A DNA stretch of 28,284 nucleotides from Candidatus Rubrivivax defluviihabitans (GTDB lineage Bacteria > Pseudomonadota > Gammaproteobacteria > Burkholderiales > Burkholderiaceae_C): NCBI GenBank assembly GCA_016709385.1, contig JADJMW010000024.1, forward strand, positions 1 to 28,284, read 5' to 3'. The notes beneath the pieces were generated by a model. The model was given only the letters and a program-made list of their open reading frames with translations, had not been told where the DNA came from and made no database searches. Position numbers and translations under genes: made by a program. This document shows, piece by piece, positions 27,058 to 28,284 of this stretch. Within the stretch, counting starts at the first letter, position 1. Each line of letters begins with the position of its first letter.

Positions 27058-28284
27058 ATGAAATTGCGTACTTTTGCCCCGGCCCTGGCCGCCGCCGCCC
27101 TGGCCACCCTGGCCGCCCTGCCGGCCCACGCCCAGACCGAGATCCAGTGGTGGCACTCGATGACCGGCGGCCTGAACGACTGGGTCGTCGATCTGGCCAA
27201 CGGCTACAACGCCAGCCAGAAGGACTTCAAGATCGTTCCCACCTACAAGGGCACCTACGACGAGTCGATGACCGCTGCGATCGCCGCCTTCCGCGCCGGC
27301 AACGCGCCGCACATCCTGCAGGTGTTCGAGGTGGGCACCGCGACCATGATGGCCGCCAAGGGCGCCATCGTGCCGGTGGGCAAGGTGCTCGCCGACGCCG
27401 GCTACAAGTTCGACCCCAAGGCCTACATCCCGGCGGTGGCTGGCTACTACACGGCTCCGAACGGGCAGATGCTGAGCTTCCCTTTCAACAGCTCGACCAC
27501 GGTCTTCTACATCAACCGCGACGCCTTCAAGGCCGCCGGCCTGGATCCCCAACAAGCCGCCGCAGACCTGGCCCGAGCTGGCCCTGGCCGCCGCCAAGCT
27601 CAAGGCCTCGGGTCACGCCTGCCCCTTCACGACGAGTTGGCAGAGCTGGACCCAGCTGGAGAGCTTCTCGACCTGGCACAACGCGGAACTGGCCACCAAG
27701 AGCAACGGCCTGGGCGGCCCGGACGCACGGCTGGTCTTCAACAGTCCGCTGCACGTGCGGCATATCGAGAACCTGGCCAATATGGCCCAGCAGGGCTTGT
27801 TCCATTACCGTGGCCGCGGCAACAAGCCCGACGCGGCCTTCTACTCGGGCGAGTGCGCCATGGCCACCACGTCGTCGGCTCCTACGGCACCATCAAGCGG
27901 AACGCCAAGTTCGGCTTCGCGCTGGCCACCCTGCCCTACTACCCGGACGTGCCGGGCGCGCCGCAGAACACCGTCATCGGGGGCGCCAGCCTGTGGGTGA
28001 TGAGCGGCAAGAAGCCGGCCGAATACAAGGGCGTGGCGGCGTTCTTCAACTTCCTCACCGATCCCGCGATCCAGGCCGGCAGCCACCAGATGACCGGTTA
28101 CCTGCCGATCACCTTGGCCTCGTTCGAATTGACCGAGAAGTCCGGCTTCTACAAGCAGAACCCCGGCACCGACACGGCCGTCAACCAGATGATCCGCAAG
28201 ACCACCGACAAGTCGCGCGGGATCCGCCTGGGCAACATGCTGCAGATCCGTGCCATCGTAGATGAGGAGTTGGAGGAGGTCTGG
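27058..28284 (+). CDS. ugpB: Extracellular solute-binding protein, UgpB-like; partial, two frameshifts
   Basis: A periplasmic ABC-transporter binding protein. The signal peptide (FAPALAAAALATLAALPAHA) is followed by IQWWHSMTGGLNDWVVDLA and FEVGTATMMAAKGAIVPVG, which match the sn-glycerol-3-phosphate-binding protein UgpB more than general sugar-binding proteins. An extra C in the four-C run 27547-27550 breaks the frame after AGLDP; a missing G after 27877-27878 restores it. Corrected, the reading runs AGLDPNKPPQTWPEL and later SYGTIKRNAKFGFALATLP. The window ends inside the gene after about 409 residues, so perhaps 30 are missing. GGAG lies about eight bases upstream of ATG 27058. Ligand binding to glycerol-3-phosphate is inferred. 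Confidence 0.88.
   Translation, partial: MKLRTFAPALAAAALATLAALPAHAQTEIQWWHSMTGGLNDWVVDLANGYNASQKDFKIVPTYKGTYDESMTAAIAAFRAGNAPHILQVFEVGTATMMAAKGAIVPVGKVLADAGYKFDPKAYIPAVAGYYTAPNGQMLSFPFNSSTTVFYINRDAFKAAGLDPQQAAADLARAGPGRRQAQGLGSRLPLHDELAELDPAGELLDLAQRGTGHQEQRPGRPGRTAGLQQSAARAAYREPGQYGPAGLVPLPWPRQQARRGLLLGRVRHGHHVVGSYGTIKRNAKFGFALATLPYYPDVPGAPQNTVIGGASLWVMSGKKPAEYKGVAAFFNFLTDPAIQAGSHQMTGYLPITLASFELTEKSGFYKQNPGTDTAVNQMIRKTTDKSRGIRLGNMLQIRAIVDEELEEVW

Noticed and set aside
1..28284. CRISPR arrays, tRNA or rRNA genes, insertion sequences
   Set aside because: No regularly spaced repeats, tRNA-like clover patterns, rRNA stretches or transposase motifs were seen by eye.

Overview
The window looks like a high-GC betaproteobacterium, most likely of the order Burkholderiales. 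This rests on a type B exosortase exopolysaccharide operon (EpsD-E-F-G, XrtB, EpsI), the gene order DUF971 - ubiE - Tim44, and a very long DUF3683 FAD/iron-sulfur oxidoreductase. All assignments come from reading the sequence and knowing the families; no searches were run.

Layout from left to right. 1-811: a poorly readable edge with a possible partial ORF and a frameshifted hypothetical gene. 812-4242 (+): a secreted right-handed beta-helix carbohydrate-active protein, recoverable only by hopping between frames. 4255-19510 (-): one long exopolysaccharide operon, transcribed right to left and often translationally coupled by 4-base overlaps. Its order of transcription is epsD, epsE, an inserted DUF433 / DUF5615 / DUF2442 trio, epsF, epsG, two small unknown ORFs, xrtB, epsI, a Wzx-type flippase, a methyltransferase, a family 4 glycosyltransferase, a family 2 glycosyltransferase, a Wzy/ligase-type membrane protein, and two more glycosyltransferases. 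19796-21431 (-): a short Tim44-domain protein, ubiE and DUF971. 21541-22092 (-): a PEP-CTERM protein, a candidate exosortase substrate. 22277-22882 (-): a Uma2-family protein. 22932-26886 (-): the DUF3683 oxidoreductase. 27058-28284 (+): an extracellular solute-binding protein like UgpB, cut by the window end.

How it fits together: the glycosyltransferases and the methyltransferase would build a lipid-linked repeat unit, Wzx would flip it, and the Wzy-like protein would polymerise it. EpsF and EpsG would control chain length and EpsE would export the polymer, with EpsD as a helper lipoprotein. XrtB and EpsI form the protein-sorting arm, and the PEP-CTERM protein is its likely cargo. The beta-helix protein could trim or modify the polymer. 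No priming glycosyltransferase is visible.

A caution for the reader: several conserved genes carry single-base indels whose correction restores family motifs exactly (4255-5355, 5352-6554, 8830-10114, 22932-26886, 27058-28284), and 812-4242 carries more than a dozen. The sequence between them is otherwise conserved, so unpolished assembly error explains this at least as well as gene decay. The indels are dense at the left edge and sparse elsewhere. The known exosortase/PEP-CTERM system is here; I did not find a convincing wholly new system. The least explained parts are the DUF trio inside the eps operon and the two small ORFs between epsG and xrtB.
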